Of a DNA stretch of 64,000 nucleotides, positions 60,536-64,000 are shown in pieces. Where the stretch lies: positions 69,354,033 to 69,418,032 of the forward strand of contig OX485804.1 in assembly GCA_950295325.1 (NCBI GenBank), given 5' to 3'. Positions within the stretch are counted from its first letter, which is position 1; each line of letters starts with the position of its first letter. The notes below the pieces were generated by a model. That model did not search any database and had not been told where the DNA came from. It saw only the letters and a program-made list of their open reading frames with translations. The position numbers and the translations under genes are program-made. Source of the DNA: Polytrichum commune (lineage: Eukaryota; Streptophyta; Polytrichopsida; Polytrichales; Polytrichaceae).

Positions 60536-61960
60536 ACTATAAGAAACCTGTGTTTTTGGTTATGTCACCAATCATGTCAGCGTGTTTTTGGGATGTCTTC
60601 GAGCTAGCCAGTAATGTCCCCGTGAACGGGAGGATGTCCATGCGTAAATAAGGACCAGTGGAGGGGGTAGGGTCACGGAACGCGCGTGTGAAACAGGAGA
60701 CGTGACAATGTCTCCAATGACGCACCCGTCTCGGGGGACGTCGTCGAAGACATCCTCGCGTACGGACAATTGCCACGCTGGCAGTGGACAACCGTTTCGC
60801 CTGGGTTGAACATGTGGAAGTTAGTGTTGTGCAAGGTAGAAAGCAACCCAACGTCCCAAAATCACCGAAACGGGCAACGGTGTGCAAGAGGAGAAAATAA
60901 AGCCATGTGGCATTTCCAAAGAAAGTTATGTGACAAAATTTAAATTTAAATTTATAATATATAAAACTAAAGAATACATTGATTATATTTATTAACTATG
61001 ATCCTCTTAATTTACGATTTGTCTGCTTCGAATGAAAATGTTTAGGGAATTAAAAAGTAATGTAAAAAATTAATAAAAATTAATTTATAACCTGCTGGTA
61101 TTTCATAAAATCCAATAATTCCGTAATTAAAGCGGTCATAGTCAGTTCAGCCTTGTATATTAAATTGCTTAAAAAATATTAAAAAAATATTATAGTATTA
61201 TTTTCCCACTTCTGTACCAACACCGGAATTGTAAGGAATGTAGGGTGAATTTGTGGAGTTCTTGGTGCCATATCCATCTGTCTTTGGATATTTGTCCTTG
61301 ACATCACTTTATCTACATGGCATTCGCAATTCCACGTCGGAGTAGGTGACACGTCATTCTGTCTACACATCCACATCACTCGACACGTCCACTTGACGAT
61401 GTCTCGGGTAACGTGTGCATGACTCTGGGGACATCCGCAGGGACGTCCCCTAAAACGTCTCCGAAACGGGACCACGTTTCCGCTGAGTTAGAGACATGCT
61501 TCAGCATACGTCCCATCAGGTGTCTCCGTACTCATCCTTACAGACATCAACAATTACAACGAGGACAACGCCTACATGTAGACATGTTTGAGGGGATGCC
61601 ACCTGTGACTCCGATGTCATCCGTCGTGTCTCTGCGGACGTGTGCTACAACATCCCATCGGACCTTTGCATGTTGTTACTAACGTGTCTGCGTGACATCC
61701 GCAACGATGGGGCCTATGTCTGGAAGCATGTTTTCAAGGATGTCCATGGAGGCACAGTCAAAACATGCACGCTTACATTTGTGATGCAGCATGGCGTCTT
61801 GGCACAGACATTCATTATGACACGGTAGTCGATGCAAATGTATGTTAGCGAAAACATAGACAATGTCGTCAGATACATAGTAATGTCAGCGTACACGTCC
61901 TAGGGGATGTCCCACCGGACAAACAAAAAGGGCCAGTACACAATGTTACTACGACAAAAA
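60536..61960. mobile_element. Possible CACTA-like element (one end only)
   Basis: CACTATAAGAAA at 60,536 resembles the terminal motif of plant CACTA (En/Spm) elements. It is followed by about 1.4 kb with many gacgtc/gatgtc-like short motifs in both orientations, as in subterminal repeat regions. No matching TTTCTTATAGTG end or transposase was found. Confidence 0.25.
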
Positions 61961-62199
61961 AAAAAGACACCACTATCTACTCCTCCTCAATTTCATCATG
62001 GTTGTTTCCTTCCATCGTGGCTATGACATAGACCCCTCCCGTGGTATGAGGTCTCCGAATTGGCTCCTGATGCACCCCGTGGGTCGTTCCCTTGCAAATT
62101 AGCTCAAGAAGACTCACGGTGAGACATCACGTAAATTTATATTCGCTTGAGAACTACCGTGCCTCATTAATATGCTCGGTTCCCGAATTAATAATCCCT

Positions 62200-64000
62200 C
62201 TCTTCTCCTTATGATATGAATATAATTATTGGAGTGAACACAATCTCATTATCTTAATTCTTATTCTCAATGTAAGGCATCATTGACAATAAGAACCTTT
62301 AGATTTAAGAAAGCTTCAAGAGGTGTAACAATAACATATAATAATATAGTTTCAATATGTTGTTTGAATCCTTAAGTTTTGTAGTTCATAACATCAATCA
62401 TATCAATGATAATAATCTTATAATGAAGAACATATAATATTTTTGAATCTTCCTTTTTAAGCTCAAGTGTTACTACTTATAATATTGTAACTTGACAATT
62501 ATACTTATAGTAGTTATAAGTTCATGCACACTTCATTAATTGTTTTGCAATGTCACGTTGATCTTCAAAGTGCTTTAATAACAAGAATAATTGTAACTCT
62601 CTTGAGTTTTACTCAAGATGAGAAGAACTCTTCTTCAATTGTTAATGACATCCAACAACTCACAAAGTATTGTGAAAGAAAGAGGTTCAATAACAATTGT
62701 AGTAAGTGGATTATATTATATCAATATTACTTCCTTCATATGTATTCAAACTTTGACGTGAATTAATGTCTTCATCATTCTTGTCAATCATAAGTTCAAT
62801 CAATCAATATGTAGTATAATATGTATAAGTCGATTATGTAGTTTATAATAATAAGCTCCTCCTCTTTTGAAGGAGTTAAGTAATTTTGCTCAAATCATAA
62901 CATGCATATATTTCTTCAATCAATTAATCACATGAATAATTATAATTCCCTTTTGAGGAGATCAATGATAAGTTCCGCTTTGAGAGATAATCTTGTTTCT
63001 TTCACTCAAGTTTAACAATCGCTTTCTCAATTCAATCTCTCTCAAAGTCCCATTGATTTTCCAATTTGTCTTGAGCGCTTTGTTCTCACCCTCGCACTAT
63101 CTTTTGAGTTCTTTCTCAAAAGAGTCTACTCAATCTACTCTACTCTCGGTTGCTCAATTACTCAAGTTCCAAGTACCGCTTGACAAACTTTGTAAGACAA
63201 TTTGAGAGAGAGGTAGAAAGGTCACACGCATTTGTAGAAAAGATAAGTGTATTGCAAAGGTTCCTCGAGAGGAGAGTTACAAAAGCTTCAAGTGATTCTT
63301 GACACTCAAATTTAAGATAACTTCGTTGTGTATAAAATGAGGTATAGGTCTCTTAAATCGCTTCCCTTATATAGTCTTTTCTTCCTATCCAAAATCTATA
63401 CTAAGAGTGGTTATTAACTTCCACTTCCTAGATACTCATCTATCTTCGACATATGTAGATGATATCTATTCTAAACGGTTATAACCGTTTTACTATTCAA
63501 ATGTTCAAATCTCTAAGATTCTACTATATCCTTGTCGTAGCTACATTGCAATTCCTTTTGAGAATGCAATCAAATCTTCTCATATGCTTGATTCCAATGA
63601 TTTGTACTAGTAGAATCTACCTTTGTCCTATATGCTCATAATGCATTTTCAAAATAGTTCTTAATCTAATATCCCAACATTTCTAATATTCCATAATCAT
63701 GTCTTTCAAAATATCCCCGATTCTCATATATACTTCATAATCATATCTCCTCAATAGTCATTTAATCCTCAAAAACCCACATTCTATATGTTCCCTAATA
63801 CTCCTTGTAATTGCTTTCATAATTGTCTTCAAAATACTTGTACTTAGACAAGTGGCATATAATCCTAGTCCTAATATGCCATATAATGTTCCTCTATACC
63901 CTTATATTCCTCCCCTATAGGACCTTACAAAAATTCCCCCTTTCCAATACTAAGTCCCCTTTGCTAAACGGCCGAGTACCCATCTCCGCGGGTAAGGGCG
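62200..64000. repeat. AT-rich tract dense in short hairpins
   Basis: Examples: CTTGAGT-ttt-ACTCAAG near 62,602, TCTTTTGAG/CTCAAAAGA near 63,101, the 18-bp palindrome AAACGGTTATAACCGTTT at 63,473-63,490, ATTGCA..TGCAAT near 63,543 and TGGCATAT/ATATGCCA near 63,853. No ORF with a recognised domain. It may be part of a larger element continuing past the window. Confidence 0.5.

Overview
This 64 kb window is nuclear DNA of a land plant with a large, repeat-rich, AT-rich genome. The evidence is plastid-targeted glutamyl-tRNA reductase, a plant-type DUF604 glycosyltransferase, a plant UBA/UBX-domain protein with multi-kilobase introns full of small DNA transposons, and abundant microsatellites. The species cannot be fixed from sequence alone. 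An intronless GluTR gene and a degenerate methyltransferase-like gene would suit a seed-free plant, but that is inference. No rRNA operon, tRNA gene, CRISPR array or bacterial operon is visible.

From left to right: (1) 0.2-8.0 kb holds a minus-strand gene for a p47/PUX-type UBA-UBX protein. Four exons are clear and their phases agree. A recognisable SEP domain is missing between exons 2 and 3, where the introns are packed with repeats. (2) 8.5-19.2 kb is repeat-rich intergenic DNA with MITEs, a minisatellite family, a 121-bp foldback and a broken, unrecognised minus-strand gene at 18.4-18.7 kb. (3) 19.5-22.1 kb is a more GC-rich island with an intact, intronless plus-strand HEMA gene for the committed step of plastid tetrapyrrole synthesis. 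(4) 23-27 kb holds more MITEs and a 199-bp tandem array. (5) 28.7-33.5 kb is a three-exon minus-strand DUF604/GT31-like Golgi glycosyltransferase gene. Its intron 2 carries 5S rRNA-like SINE units, and its intron 1 carries a tandem array derived from its own exon-intron boundary. (6) 35-52 kb is dominated by nested TIR elements with 3-bp TNA target duplications (PIF/Harbinger-like), two tRNA-derived SINEs and, at 42.3-42.85 kb, an array of short hairpins that share one loop but have different stems. (7) 54.8-57.9 kb is a minus-strand pseudogene that looks like a circularly permuted N4/N6 DNA-methyltransferase. (8) 58-64 kb is AT-rich DNA with degenerate tandem repeats and a second hairpin-rich tract.

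The genes do not form a pathway; they are unrelated housekeeping genes separated by transposon debris. The most unusual signals are the shared-loop hairpin array, the intronic arrays that copy exon ends with their 5' splice sites (seen in both multi-exon genes), the 5S-derived SINEs, and the degraded methyltransferase-like gene.
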